64,000 bases of DNA from Bacillota bacterium (GCA_023444095.1 JAEZRP010000013.1:68508-132507), one strand, 5' to 3'; positions 42,437 through 51,323 are shown, counted from the stretch's first letter. Translations and numbers: made by a program. Notes: generated by a model from the sequence alone, not told the origin.

Positions 42437-42996
42437 TATCGAAACCTCTCAATCAAATCGTCAATGAAGACATCCCGCTGCGCTTTGTCGGAAAAATCGA
42501 CGCCGAGCGTTTGGCGCAAAACATCCTTGCGCAAGAACGCCACCTGCAGAACTGCAGTAATCAAAAAAGAGTTGATCTTGTGTGAGCTTTGCATCTCCCC
42601 GCCGGACAGACGATTGCCAAATCCATGGACGGTGCCCATCGTGTTATCCCGTTCTTGGGGCTGTCTGAGGTCCCCCAGGATGGAGATCTTCGAAATCTCA
42701 GGATTTTCCATTAAAAAATCCATAACCTGGCTGGCGACACGCTTCGTAGACTCAATCGCATCCTCACCTTCTGTCAAGGAGGGGCGGAAAGAGCGAATCA
42801 CCCCGCCGATGATCCTTTGGACACATTCCTCGATCAGGTATCCTTTCGTGCCAAAGTAGTGATTGATAAGTCCCAGGCCCACGTTCGATTTCTCGGCAAT
42901 TTTGCGGACGGTGATGGTTTCAGTGAGGCCATTCGATTCCTGAATTAGTCGGATGGTTTGCTGAATGATCCTTTCTTTGGTCGCTTCCGCTTTCAT
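42436..42996 (-). CDS. TetR/AcrR family regulator
   Basis: 186 aa. HTH residues ~5-50: TKERIIQQTIRLIQESNGL, VRKIAEKSNVGLGLINHYFGTKGYLIEE. GGGGTGA precedes the ATG at 42996. First gene of the five-gene unit, with a 15-bp palindrome just upstream of its start. Confidence 0.93.
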   Translation of the reverse strand: MKAEATKERIIQQTIRLIQESNGLTETITVRKIAEKSNVGLGLINHYFGTKGYLIEECVQRIIGGVIRSFRPSLTEGEDAIESTKRVASQVMDFLMENPEISKISILGDLRQPQERDNTMGTVHGFGNRLSGGEMQSSHKINSFLITAVLQVAFLRKDVLRQTLGVDFSDKAQRDVFIDDLIERFR

Positions 42997-43012
42997 GAAA
43001 TCACCCCTATAA

Positions 43013-43027
43013 TTGAACAACGTTCAA
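43013..43027. promoter_or_regulatory. Probable TetR operator
   Basis: TTGAAC-AAC-GTTCAA, a perfect inverted repeat 17 bp upstream of the tetR start. It overlaps the region of the gene's own promoter (TTGACA at 43055-43060, weak TACCCT at 43032-43037). Confidence 0.6.
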
Positions 43028-43219
43028 CTATAGGGTATCGCATTCCGTCTCCTTTGTCAAGGACCGCAGTCATTTTTTTACTTGTGCTTTCCCGGGCGGA
43101 TACATGGCGGATAAGTCCCCTGACTCCGCCAACGAGAAGGACTCGGTTGAAGGTACGGAACGTTTTTGCACACTCGCCGAGAACTGCGAATTGGCATGCC
43201 CAACCGAGTATCCCTGCAG

Positions 43220-43720
43220 TCATTTCATACCGCCGAGTGGAACGTGAAAGAAAAACATTGTGCTATAAGCCATCACAATCGAAATCGGCCAGGCCAACAA
43301 GGGCTTTACGGAATGGACCCTTATAAGAACGAAAGCGATGCAGTAAAGAGCCATGGACCATAGGATATTCCAGTTGTTATAATGTACAAAATTTCCAAGC
43401 CTACAGGATATATATTCCAGGGCGGTATGGATGCCCGCCCATATAAGGATATATAACGCCCGTTTCCGTTTTACTGGATAATTGGTCAGAAACAGCGTGA
43501 TAGCGCACGGGAAAACAATAAAGGCAATCAGCAAATCGCTGAATATATGGCTTACCAAATTCTTATATTCCCAAAGGCTCTTCTCGTAAAATAACAGATT
43601 ATAACCCAAATCACCTATTATGGCATACAAAAATGTCGAATAATACTCCTTCCACCTTTTCCATGCGCCATAGCGGATGGAAATTACGACATAGGCTGCA
43701 ACAAATAATATTCTTGTCAT
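43220..43720 (-). CDS. CBO0543-family membrane protein (copy 1)
   Basis: 166 aa with five or six hydrophobic helices. Features of the family: the WKEYYSTFLYAIIGDLGYNLLFYEK opening, LIAFIVFPCAITLFLTNYP and ALYILIWAGIHTALEYISCRLG. The start MTRILFVAA has GAGAGGAC upstream. Adjacent to a second member, an arrangement seen in Firmicutes. Function unknown. Codon use is clearly more A+T-rich than in flanking core genes. Confidence 0.75.
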   Translation of the reverse strand: MTRILFVAAYVVISIRYGAWKRWKEYYSTFLYAIIGDLGYNLLFYEKSLWEYKNLVSHIFSDLLIAFIVFPCAITLFLTNYPVKRKRALYILIWAGIHTALEYISCRLGNFVHYNNWNILWSMALYCIAFVLIRVHSVKPLLAWPISIVMAYSTMFFFHVPLGGMK

Positions 43721-43784
43721 AAGTAGTCCTCTCATTGCAATTTGACACTTGCCTGTTGTCTGCAACTTATGTTTTCCTGATCTG

Positions 43785-44333
43785 TTATTCACTCCACTTT
43801 CTTGTGTATAGCCAATGGCCAATCATGAAGATCATGAAATAAATCGGCAAGGAATAATGATGTTCCCAGCCGCTCGGTTCGTAAACGCCCAGCCAGATAA
43901 AAATCGGTTCGACCACGTACGCTGCAATAACTCCAAAAGCCGCACCCTTCATCCATGGCTTAATTCTCGGAAAAAATTGATAAAACAGCATAGCCGTGAC
44001 CGGCATCACGGTCAGATCCCAAGGAAGATATTCTGGCAGATAAGGAAGAAGCCAGGTATTGTAGTTCCACGCTCCTTGTGAAATGCCCAACATATCCAAA
44101 ATGGTCGCCGCCAACATTGTAAAAATACCGGCATACAATAGATTGTGCGTTTTTCTCCTGTCCCGCACGAAGAACCAGAGTATCCACGGGAGCACCGAAA
44201 GCGAGACATCAAGCCACCAATGCCACGTGAATACCATGTTTTCCAACCAAATGCGTTCGATTTCATCATGAATTTTCTCGTATTGCAGGCTGACTCGGTC
44301 TACGGATTCAAGCAGGTCAGGCTGGAAGTTCAA
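43785..44333 (-). CDS. CBO0543-family membrane protein (copy 2)
   Basis: 182 aa. Family pattern WWLDVSLSVLPWILWFFVRDRRKTHNLLYAG is followed by YLPWDLTVMPVTAMLFYQFFP, and helices to the end. Sixty-four bp before copy 1 on the same strand. Function unknown; low G+C like its neighbour. Confidence 0.78.
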   Translation of the reverse strand: MNFQPDLLESVDRVSLQYEKIHDEIERIWLENMVFTWHWWLDVSLSVLPWILWFFVRDRRKTHNLLYAGIFTMLAATILDMLGISQGAWNYNTWLLPYLPEYLPWDLTVMPVTAMLFYQFFPRIKPWMKGAAFGVIAAYVVEPIFIWLGVYEPSGWEHHYSLPIYFMIFMIGHWLYTRKWSE

Positions 44334-44735
44334 AGGCTACACCTCTTTTTGTTCCTATCATGCACGAAAGCCTCCGAAATATGTATAAGAGTTGAAGAGC
44401 AAGAGCCATTTTGTATACTCACCGAATCCTTTCAAGCAAGTCGCGAAAAGGCAGCGCATGAACCAGTTCCCGAATATTCTGGGCGTCGTCATTCGGCAAA
44501 ACGGCAGCCATGGATACGCCTCTCTTCGGCCTTCATATACGAGCGATGCAAACTAAAAAACCCGGAGCGCTTCGTCTCCGGGGATGAGAACATGTGTGTA
44601 TACCATTCCCATTGAGTCTAATCGGCGCAATGATTTCGCACATCAGCGGGCGGTATGCCGAAACTCGCATTCATGTGGGCAATTCCCCACGTCGCCTAGC
44701 ATCGCAGTAAGCTTATTGGATACGTGAAATGTCCC
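44334..44735. other. Gap without a recognised gene
   Basis: About 400 bp. A 30-codon minus-strand frame at 44419-44511 (MAAVLPNDDAQNIRELVHAL) has a weak GAGAGG but no known relative. A minus-strand terminator at 44555-44584 is the only other structure. Confidence 0.5.
44555..44584 (-). terminator. Intrinsic terminator downstream of the AraC gene
   Basis: Minus-strand CCCGGAG / CTCCGGG with an 8-bp loop, then six T. It is 150 bp past the AraC-gene stop. Confidence 0.75.
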
Positions 44736-46211
44736 CTACAGCTCCACGCTGAACAGATAGGCGGTGCTGTATTTGTCGAAACCGTCGGGAAAGACTTCCG
44801 CAGTCCAATATTTATCCGGGTACGGAATGTTCACGCCCTGGCCAAGAATGATGTTTCTTGTGACGTCGTACATGGCATCGCTGTCATATCCCTCGACCTT
44901 GTGCATTGCTGCCATATCGCCAGAGAAGGTGGCATACGCAAACTGGGATAGGAACGGCGGACCCGCCTTGCCATCGCTCTGCGGCACAAAGTCAAAGGCG
45001 AGAAATCCTTCCGGCGCCGGGGCATCCGCCTTCATAAACCGTCCCCAAAAGCCGTGCCACGGACCGACATCCACACCTAACCCATAATGGTGCATAAACA
45101 AAACATCATGGTCAAAGTCCGATTTATATTCGGTCATGGCGTCCAGAGTGCGGAAAAGTTCCCTGCGAACCTCCACGTCGGACAGGTCGTCACCTTCCCG
45201 CCCGATCAAGCGCATGGCGGACATTTTTTTGTATTCGAAGCTGTCCACCTTGAAGCCATTTTGCTGCCTCTCAACCATACTTGGCATAAAAAGCGCCCAT
45301 TGCACGCCGGCATCGCAGTTTTTCAAATAATTGATATACCCAAAAAGATCCACGCTGTCAGTGCCCGTAGGGCCGGTCTTGTTTCCCGCGATCAATTCCC
45401 GCAAGCTGCGCTCCCGCATGGTCGAAAAATCGGAGAACATCTTGGCGACCGTTGCGCGCAACCACTCATCATGCGGCGCACCGGACAACTCATCATCGAA
45501 TCTGTCGAGAGCCTTGAAAACCGCCGCATTGACCACGCCGGACGGCTCCAGCTCTTTCAAGCAAGCGCGAAGCTGGGCGTTCTGCTCCTTGAACCGCGCA
45601 AATACGCCCTGCATCAGAATTTGCTCGTTTTCCGCGAGTTTTTCGTCAATCCATTGCGAATCGTCGAGGATCCATTCTGTCAGCGCATCAAAGACACCCG
45701 GATTTTGTCTTCTTGCCCTGCCTGCCCAATCTACAATCCGATTGTACCTCTCGGCGTTCGTCAGTCGATCGCCTTCTTCGCCGTCGATATCGTTCCAATT
45801 GACCAGATGGAAATCGTTGATGAGTTGACGCGACATATCAAATCCTCCTTGAATGTTGACGTGAATGGTCAGCGGATGGAACATCCTGACCCGTCCCCGC
45901 TGCACCTTCGACGGCGGCACGCCGTGAAACCGCGTAAACGCCTTGGAAAAGCTCTCCTGCGTATCGTACTGATAGCGCATGGCCACGTCAATGATTCTGC
46001 TCGTCGGTTGCAGCAAATCCTGCGCGGCCAAACTCAGTCGTCTGTTGCGGATATACTCGCCGACAGTCATGCCCATTACCACATGAAAAATCAGCTGAAA
46101 ATGCGAGCTCGACGTATAAGCTTGGCTCGCCACCTCATCGACGCATATATCGTTGGTCAAGTTATTTTCGATGTAATGAATGGCTCTTGACAAGCTCTGA
46201 ATCCAGTTCAC
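44736..46211 (-). CDS. AraC-family regulator with C-terminal GyrI-like domain
   Basis: 491 aa. The HTH is N-terminal (AIHYIENNLTNDICVDEVA, HVVMGMTVGEYIRNRRLSLA, VAMRYQYDTQESFSKAF), which is inverted relative to usual AraC proteins. A helical domain of ~170 residues follows, then a GyrI-like ligand domain (SMVERQQNGFKVD ... MSAMRLIGREGDD ... WGRFMKADAPAPEGF). GTG start chosen because GGGGGAGGG is 6 bp upstream. Divergent from the TetR-Lon unit with 466 bp between. Confidence 0.85.
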   Translation of the reverse strand: MNWIQSLSRAIHYIENNLTNDICVDEVASQAYTSSSHFQLIFHVVMGMTVGEYIRNRRLSLAAQDLLQPTSRIIDVAMRYQYDTQESFSKAFTRFHGVPPSKVQRGRVRMFHPLTIHVNIQGGFDMSRQLINDFHLVNWNDIDGEEGDRLTNAERYNRIVDWAGRARRQNPGVFDALTEWILDDSQWIDEKLAENEQILMQGVFARFKEQNAQLRACLKELEPSGVVNAAVFKALDRFDDELSGAPHDEWLRATVAKMFSDFSTMRERSLRELIAGNKTGPTGTDSVDLFGYINYLKNCDAGVQWALFMPSMVERQQNGFKVDSFEYKKMSAMRLIGREGDDLSDVEVRRELFRTLDAMTEYKSDFDHDVLFMHHYGLGVDVGPWHGFWGRFMKADAPAPEGFLAFDFVPQSDGKAGPPFLSQFAYATFSGDMAAMHKVEGYDSDAMYDVTRNIILGQGVNIPYPDKYWTAEVFPDGFDKYSTAYLFSVEL

Positions 46212-46628
46212 AAGCTGCCCTCCCCCGCCGAATATCATACAACGGCATAGACTGGAAAGTCATGTCTTAAAATGCGGCGTTTTGTCCGTCCGTTAAAAGC
46301 CTCGCATGGAGAATCGAAAACAAGGCATTTCGCTGAGTCGTCACCGAAAGTACGCTCAACGAAAAGATAAATTTAGTTTCCATTGTAGCACTTTCCCATT
46401 GCCGGATCAAGAAAACCACGAATTCTCGACGCACAGATGACGCGCCATCCGGAAAGAAGGAATTTGCAGCGATATCGGCTTCGTTCATGCGCAAGGCGGC
46501 CGGGCCTTATGCTCACTCCAGGGATGCAGGCTCTGCCTCCGGGGCTTCCTTTCCCGCGCATTGTGCTTTTGATCCCCATTCCCAGGTCGCGACACGTCAT
46601 CGGCCCTACCACGCGCGTGGAATGGGGA
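46212..46628. other. Divergent intergenic region, no gene seen
   Basis: About 420 bp upstream of both AraC and TetR genes. Frames here are short and without ribosome sites. I see no clear promoter for the AraC gene. Confidence 0.5.
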
Positions 46629-46657
46629 TTGACAATAAACGAATGATCGTTTATTAT
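46629..46657 (+). promoter_or_regulatory. tetR promoter with operator in its spacer
   Basis: TTGACA (46629-46634), 17 bp, TATTAT (46652-46657). The spacer and its edges are a perfect inverted repeat: AATAAACGA and its complement TCGTTTATT separated by 4 bp (46634-46655). This is the classic layout for an autorepressing TetR. Confidence 0.85.
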
Positions 46658-46677
46658 ATAAGCAAGGAGGTGGTGGC

Positions 46678-47241
46678 GTGAGGAGAAGGGACGACGACAA
46701 GGAGCGGCGAATCAAAGAGGCCGTCATCAGCCTCATCCTGCGGGAGGGGTTTCACGGTGCGTCCATTTCGAAAATCGCGAAGAGTGCGGGTGTTTCACCG
46801 GCCACCGTATATGTTTATTTTGAGAACAAGGAAGACATGCTGCGGGACATCTACGGCGAGTATTCCGAGGAGATTTTTGGACATCTGGTGTCGGGCGTGA
46901 ACCGCGAAATGGGCGGGCGGCAGCTGATCGAAGCGCTCGTGAAAAACTACTACGGATACATCGTGGAGCACCGGGAAATCTTTAGCTTTGTCGAACAATT
47001 CTCGAACTGCCCCTCGCTGGCCGGTCGATGTTCCGGACAAAAGGGCGTCGGTCATCTCTATTGGCTGATCGAGGATATGAAACGGCGCCGCATCGTGAAG
47101 GAATATGAAGACGACAATCTGATCGCGATCCTTTTTTATCCGGTCAAGGCGATCGCCGTGAACACCCAAAAGAGCGAGGCGGAACGGACTGCCCTGCTCT
47201 ACGAAATGATCCGGATCATACAGGACGCGATCCTGAAATAG
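46678..47241 (+). CDS. TetR/AcrR family regulator next to lon
   Basis: 187 aa, GTG start with AAGGAGGTGG upstream. HTH: RIKEAVISLILREGFHGASI, SKIAKSAGVSPATVYVYFENKEDMLRDIY. The C-terminal part ends DDNLIAILFYPVKAIAV. Its operator spans its own promoter and a related site lies before lon, so it most likely represses both. Confidence 0.92.
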   Translation: MRRRDDDKERRIKEAVISLILREGFHGASISKIAKSAGVSPATVYVYFENKEDMLRDIYGEYSEEIFGHLVSGVNREMGGRQLIEALVKNYYGYIVEHREIFSFVEQFSNCPSLAGRCSGQKGVGHLYWLIEDMKRRRIVKEYEDDNLIAILFYPVKAIAVNTQKSEAERTALLYEMIRIIQDAILK

Positions 47242-47304
47242 CGCTGACCGATGCGAGACGGACGCGCCGGGTGTGCGGAGGGTCTCGCAATCCTTAGATT
47301 CTTT

Positions 47305-47325
47305 ATTAAACGATCGTTCATTTAT
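47305..47325 (+). promoter_or_regulatory. Second TetR operator, before lon
   Basis: AACGATCGTT (47309-47318) with A+T-rich flanks. Read in reverse it matches the tetR operator over GATCGTTTA. The -10/-35 of lon are not clear. It is 28 bp before the lon start. Confidence 0.55.
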
Positions 47326-47345
47326 GAACGAGGAAGGATTGAGAT

Positions 47346-49721
47346 ATGAGCATTCAGAAAATCAGAAACAACGAGGGCATCGTTGTTCCGGTGTCAAACA
47401 CCGTGATATTACCGGGCGCCTTTGCCACAATCCATCTGGAAGCGGTCGACGAGGCGCAATTGAGGGATTTGCGGGACGAGCAAAACACCCGCATCGCGAT
47501 ACCGCTTAAAAACAGCCAGAGGACACCCAAAGAGGAAGACTTTCACAGGATCGGCGCCACCTTCTCGGTGGCCAATGCGGAGGAGACGGAAAAGGGCGCA
47601 CAACTGCTGATCCAAGTCCGGGAACGGGTGGAAATCCGGGAACTGCACATGGAAGGCGGCGCGTTCTACGCCCAGTATACATCCTCCCCCGAGGCCGAGG
47701 ATCTGAGCAAACCGGAGCAGGGAGAAATGCTGGAGTACTTCAAGAAGGTGGTCCGCGAGATCAGCGCGCAATTCCAGGGCGGAGAACAGTACAGCAAGAT
47801 GATCGACCGGATCGGCGACATCAACTCGTTTATCGCGCGCCTGTCAGACCATCTCCCTCTGTCCGGCGAGGAAAAGTACGAACTTCTTTCCATCGCCTCC
47901 GTCAAGGCGCGCAGTCTGCGCTTCCTGGATCACCTGCTCAAGCAAAAGGAAGCCATCGCGCTTCACATCCAGATCTCCGAAAAGTTCTCGGAGCGGGCCA
48001 ACAAAATGTACCGGGAATCCGTGCTGCGCGAGCAATTGAAGGTCATCCAGGACGAACTGAACGAGGGAAAGAGTGAGCGTTCACGGAAGGATAAGGATTA
48101 CCTGGCCAAGATCGAGGAGGCCGGAATGCCGCCCGACATCCGGGAAGCCGCATTGGAGGAATTGGACAAACTGAACGCGCAGGGTCCGGGTAGCCCCGAA
48201 TCGAGCGTCCTGCGCAATTATCTGGAGTTTCTGGTTCAGCTTCCATGGAAGAAGGCGGAAGGCGAGCGGATCGATCTCGAAGAGGCGCGGCGGATTCTGG
48301 ACGAGCAGCACTATGGCCTTGAAAAGGTCAAGGACCGGATCATCCAGCACCTGGCCGTGATGCAGTTGAAAAGCGACAAGAAGGGTTCCATTCTGCTCCT
48401 GATCGGCCCGCCCGGCACGGGCAAGACGAGCCTTGGCAAGAGCATCGCCGAGGCGCTTGGGCGCAAGTACATTCGGCTGAGCCTGGGCGGCATCCGGGAC
48501 GAGGCCGAGATCCGGGGGCACCGCAGGACGTACGTGGGCGCGATGCCGGGAAGAATCCTCCAGAGCATCAAGAAGGCGGGAACGAGCAATCCCGTCGTGA
48601 TCCTCGACGAGGTGGACAAGCTCATGGTCGGCGGCTTCAGCGGAGACCCCGCGAGCGCGCTTCTGGAAGTGCTGGACCCGGAACAGAACAGCACGTTTAC
48701 CGATCATTACCTGGATCTGCCGTACGACCTGTCGGACGTGTTTTTCATCGCGACCGCCAATTTCATCGAGGGCATTCCGGGGCCGCTCCTGGACCGGATG
48801 GAAGTTATTCATATCTCCAGCTACACGACGGACGAGAAATTCCACATCGGCAAAAATTACCTGATTCCGTCGGTTTTGCAGGACCACGGCCTGACGCCGG
48901 AGCAACTGGTCATCGAGGACGACGTGCTGCGCACGATCATCGGCGACTACACGCTGGAAGCAGGCGTCCGGGGGCTCAAAAAGCAGCTAGCGGCCCTTGC
49001 CAGGGTAGCCTCCGAAAAGATCGTATCGGGACGCGTGACCCTGCCGTACCGCGTGAGGGCTGAAGATTTGGAGGAGATCCTCGGGAGGCAGGTATCGCGC
49101 CACGACATGGCGCTCGAGGACAATCCGCCCGGCGTGGTCACGGGCCTCGCATGGACGCCCGTCGGCGGCGAGATCCTGTTTATCGAGGCGACGGACATGC
49201 CGGGCAGCGGAGAAGTTACGCTCACCGGAAAGCTGGGCGACGTGATGAAGGAATCCGCCCGGATTTCGCTGAGCCTGCTGAAATCGCGGCTGCCGCTCAA
49301 CTCGGTCAACTTCAAGGAACGGGATCTGCACATCCACGTCCCTTCGGGTGCGGTTCCCAAGGACGGACCATCCGCGGGCATCGCGCTGCTGACCGCGCTG
49401 GCTTCCCTGATCACGAATCGGAAGGTGGATTCCCGGCTCGCGATGACTGGGGAGATCACGCTCCGGGGCGCGGTATTGCCGATCGGCGGACTGAAGGAAA
49501 AGCTGCTCGGCGCGCAGCGGGCCGGCATCCGAAAGGTGCTGATTCCCAAAGACAACATGGGCGACCTCAGGGACGTACCCGCTGAAGTCAAGGAGCAGTT
49601 GACGGTGATCCCCGTGGAGACGGTGGAGGACGTGCTCAAGGAAACTCTGGGGATTTCTCTTCCCAGAATCGAACACATCTTTCAGCAAAGAGACAACGAT
49701 GGACTGGCCTATCGGGCCTGA
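47346..49721 (+). CDS. lon: ATP-dependent protease Lon (LonA)
   Basis: 791 aa. N-terminal LAN domain (VVPVSNTVILPGA), helical region, AAA+ module with GPPGTGKTSLG at ~residue 353 and VILDEVDKLM, then the peptidase with catalytic Ser in PKDGPSAGIA (~675) and Lys in GLKEKLLGAQRAGI (~718). Degrades damaged and regulatory proteins. Regulation by an adjacent TetR instead of CtsR/HrcA is unusual; no CIRCE element (TTAGCACTC-N9-GAGTGCTAA) is seen before it. Confidence 0.96.
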   Translation: MSIQKIRNNEGIVVPVSNTVILPGAFATIHLEAVDEAQLRDLRDEQNTRIAIPLKNSQRTPKEEDFHRIGATFSVANAEETEKGAQLLIQVRERVEIRELHMEGGAFYAQYTSSPEAEDLSKPEQGEMLEYFKKVVREISAQFQGGEQYSKMIDRIGDINSFIARLSDHLPLSGEEKYELLSIASVKARSLRFLDHLLKQKEAIALHIQISEKFSERANKMYRESVLREQLKVIQDELNEGKSERSRKDKDYLAKIEEAGMPPDIREAALEELDKLNAQGPGSPESSVLRNYLEFLVQLPWKKAEGERIDLEEARRILDEQHYGLEKVKDRIIQHLAVMQLKSDKKGSILLLIGPPGTGKTSLGKSIAEALGRKYIRLSLGGIRDEAEIRGHRRTYVGAMPGRILQSIKKAGTSNPVVILDEVDKLMVGGFSGDPASALLEVLDPEQNSTFTDHYLDLPYDLSDVFFIATANFIEGIPGPLLDRMEVIHISSYTTDEKFHIGKNYLIPSVLQDHGLTPEQLVIEDDVLRTIIGDYTLEAGVRGLKKQLAALARVASEKIVSGRVTLPYRVRAEDLEEILGRQVSRHDMALEDNPPGVVTGLAWTPVGGEILFIEATDMPGSGEVTLTGKLGDVMKESARISLSLLKSRLPLNSVNFKERDLHIHVPSGAVPKDGPSAGIALLTALASLITNRKVDSRLAMTGEITLRGAVLPIGGLKEKLLGAQRAGIRKVLIPKDNMGDLRDVPAEVKEQLTVIPVETVEDVLKETLGISLPRIEHIFQQRDNDGLAYRA

Positions 49722-49734
49722 AAGGAAGGAACTC

Positions 49735-49941
49735 ATGATGAAGCTGTCGGTAACGAAGGATACCTTGATCGGAGAAATTCTGCGCGCGGATCGAACCACC
49801 GCACCCTTCTTTCTTGAGATGGGGATGCACTGCCTCGGCTGCCCGGCGTCCGCCGGAGAAAGCCTGGAGGAAGCTTGCATGGTGCATGGCGTTTCCGCGG
49901 AAGAGATGGTAAAGAAACTAAACGCCCACATGTCGAAGTAA
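49735..49941 (+). CDS. DUF1858 protein, hybrid-cluster-associated redox disulfide type
   Basis: 68 aa. The domain (SVTKDTLIGEILRADRTTAPFFLEMG) ends in MHCLGCPASAGESLEEA, with the CxxC pair typical of small proteins genetically linked to hybrid cluster protein and HydE-type systems. Fourteen bp after lon; AAGGAAGG is upstream. Function unknown; nitric-oxide or redox stress has been suggested for its family. Confidence 0.85.
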   Translation: MMKLSVTKDTLIGEILRADRTTAPFFLEMGMHCLGCPASAGESLEEACMVHGVSAEEMVKKLNAHMSK

Positions 49942-49963
49942 CAGACTCTGAAACGCAGTCGGG

Positions 49964-49996
49964 CGGCGACCTTTCGAAACCCGGTCGTCGCCTTTT
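49964..49996 (+). terminator. Terminator of the tetR-lon-DUF1858 unit
   Basis: GGCGAC, internal loop, GTCGCC followed by five T. It closes the cassette. The rest of the gap to 50225 has no gene. Confidence 0.75.
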
Positions 49997-50208
49997 TGTT
50001 GCCTGTCAACCTCCTGAAAGCGCGTTCCGCCCGCCGGAGCGTCCCGGCATCGGAAAGGAACTCACAGACGCGGTTTGCCGGCAGTCCGGCCGCGCTCATT
50101 CGGTGACAGGATTCATCGCAACAAAGCGTGGCATGAAAAACCGCGCATTCCGGTCAAATGCGTTCGCGCGGGATCAGGGGCGGCGACATGCTCCGCCTCG
50201 TCTGAATC

Positions 50209-50239
50209 AAAAGGAAACCCCGGCCTTACCCGACCGGGG
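50209..50239 (-). terminator. Terminator overlapping the end of hydE
   Basis: Minus-strand CCCCGG / CCGGGG stem (50234-50239 with 50218-50223), then TTTCCTTTT. The hydE stop codon is inside its loop. Confidence 0.7.
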
Positions 50240-51323
50240 CGCTCTTTGCGCTCTTTTCAGGGTGATCGCCGCGCGAGAAGTCGGGCAGAAATCCGGCCGA
50301 CGCGATCCGGCGCGAGAGGCAGGCGAGGCATTCCGCCGCCTCCTCGCCGGTGCAGATCTTATTATCGTACAGCGCGTAGTCCTTGCGATGCGAAACCGGC
50401 GACAGATTCGGCATGACGACGTTCGCGCCCGCCCGCAGCCCCTTTTCGCGCCCCAACGGATCCACGGTGCCGAGCGCGGTCGTCGCGGGGATCAGCGCCT
50501 TCGGGAGAAGCAGGCGCACGACGGATAGAAGGACGAGCGTTCGCTCCGGTGTCGGTGTCGGCTCATCACGGAAGCGGGTATCCTTCTGCGGGATGAACGG
50601 GCCGATGCCAACCATGTGCGGCTGAAGCTCCCGGAGGAAAATCAGATCCTCTGCGAGCGTATCGCAGGTCTGAAAGGGCGATTCGACCATGAACCCTGCC
50701 CCGACCTGGTAGCCGATCTCCTTGAGGACGGTAAGACATTTTTTTCGGTTTCCGAGCGAAAGCTCGGGCGGGTGGAGCTTCCCATAATGCGCCTCATCCG
50801 CCGTTTCGTGCCGCAGAAGATAGCGATCCGCGCCTGCGTCGAAGAGCCTTTGATAGGACGAGCGGCTCCGCTCGCCGAGGGAGAGCGTGACCGCGCAATC
50901 CGGATGCCGCGCCTTGATTTTCGAGACGATGGCGCACATGCGCTCGTCCGAAAAGAACGGATCCTCGCCTCCCTGCAGCACGAACGTGCGGAAGCCGAGC
51001 GCATGCCCAGTCCGGCAGCAGGCCAGTATTTCATCCTCGTCCAGGCGGTATCGGACGGCGTTTCCGTTGCTTCTGCAAAGGCCGCAGTAAAAGCAGTCGT
51101 TTCTGCAATAGCTCGAAAACTCGATGAGCCCGCGAAAGTAGACGCGCTTTTCGTAGTGCCGTTCGCACGTTTCGGCGGCCCAGGCGCGCAGCAGTTCCCG
51201 GCACCGACCGTCCTCCGCCTCAAAAAGCGCACGAAGAAAACCGGATAATTCCACCTTCCCCGCCTCGTTCAGCCATCTCGTGCATCCATCCGCGGAGCCC
51301 AGAATCATTTGATCATTCCCCAT
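50226..51323 (-). CDS. hydE: [FeFe]-hydrogenase maturase HydE (radical SAM)
   Basis: 365 aa. Radical-SAM cysteines CRNDCFYCGLC (CxxxCxxC) at ~residue 73, then LQGGEDPFFSD, SLGERSRSSYQRLFDAGADRYLLRHETA, GFMVESPFQTCDTLAEDL and GIGPFIPQKDTRF, all as in HydE. Builds the H-cluster with HydF and HydG, which are not in this window. The ATG at 51308 has GGGG upstream and is an alternative start. Confidence 0.92.
   Translation of the reverse strand: MGNDQMILGSADGCTRWLNEAGKVELSGFLRALFEAEDGRCRELLRAWAAETCERHYEKRVYFRGLIEFSSYCRNDCFYCGLCRSNGNAVRYRLDEDEILACCRTGHALGFRTFVLQGGEDPFFSDERMCAIVSKIKARHPDCAVTLSLGERSRSSYQRLFDAGADRYLLRHETADEAHYGKLHPPELSLGNRKKCLTVLKEIGYQVGAGFMVESPFQTCDTLAEDLIFLRELQPHMVGIGPFIPQKDTRFRDEPTPTPERTLVLLSVVRLLLPKALIPATTALGTVDPLGREKGLRAGANVVMPNLSPVSHRKDYALYDNKICTGEEAAECLACLSRRIASAGFLPDFSRGDHPEKSAKSAPVG

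Noticed and set aside
44419..44511. 30-codon frame between the AraC and CBO0543 genes
   Set aside because: A weak ribosome site only and no known relative; too short to support as a gene.
46212..46677. Possible CRISPR or repeats in the AraC-TetR gap
   Set aside because: No repeated unit of fixed spacing was seen here or anywhere else in the window.
47409..47771. Antisense frames in lon
   Set aside because: No ribosome site or motif, entirely inside the lon gene.
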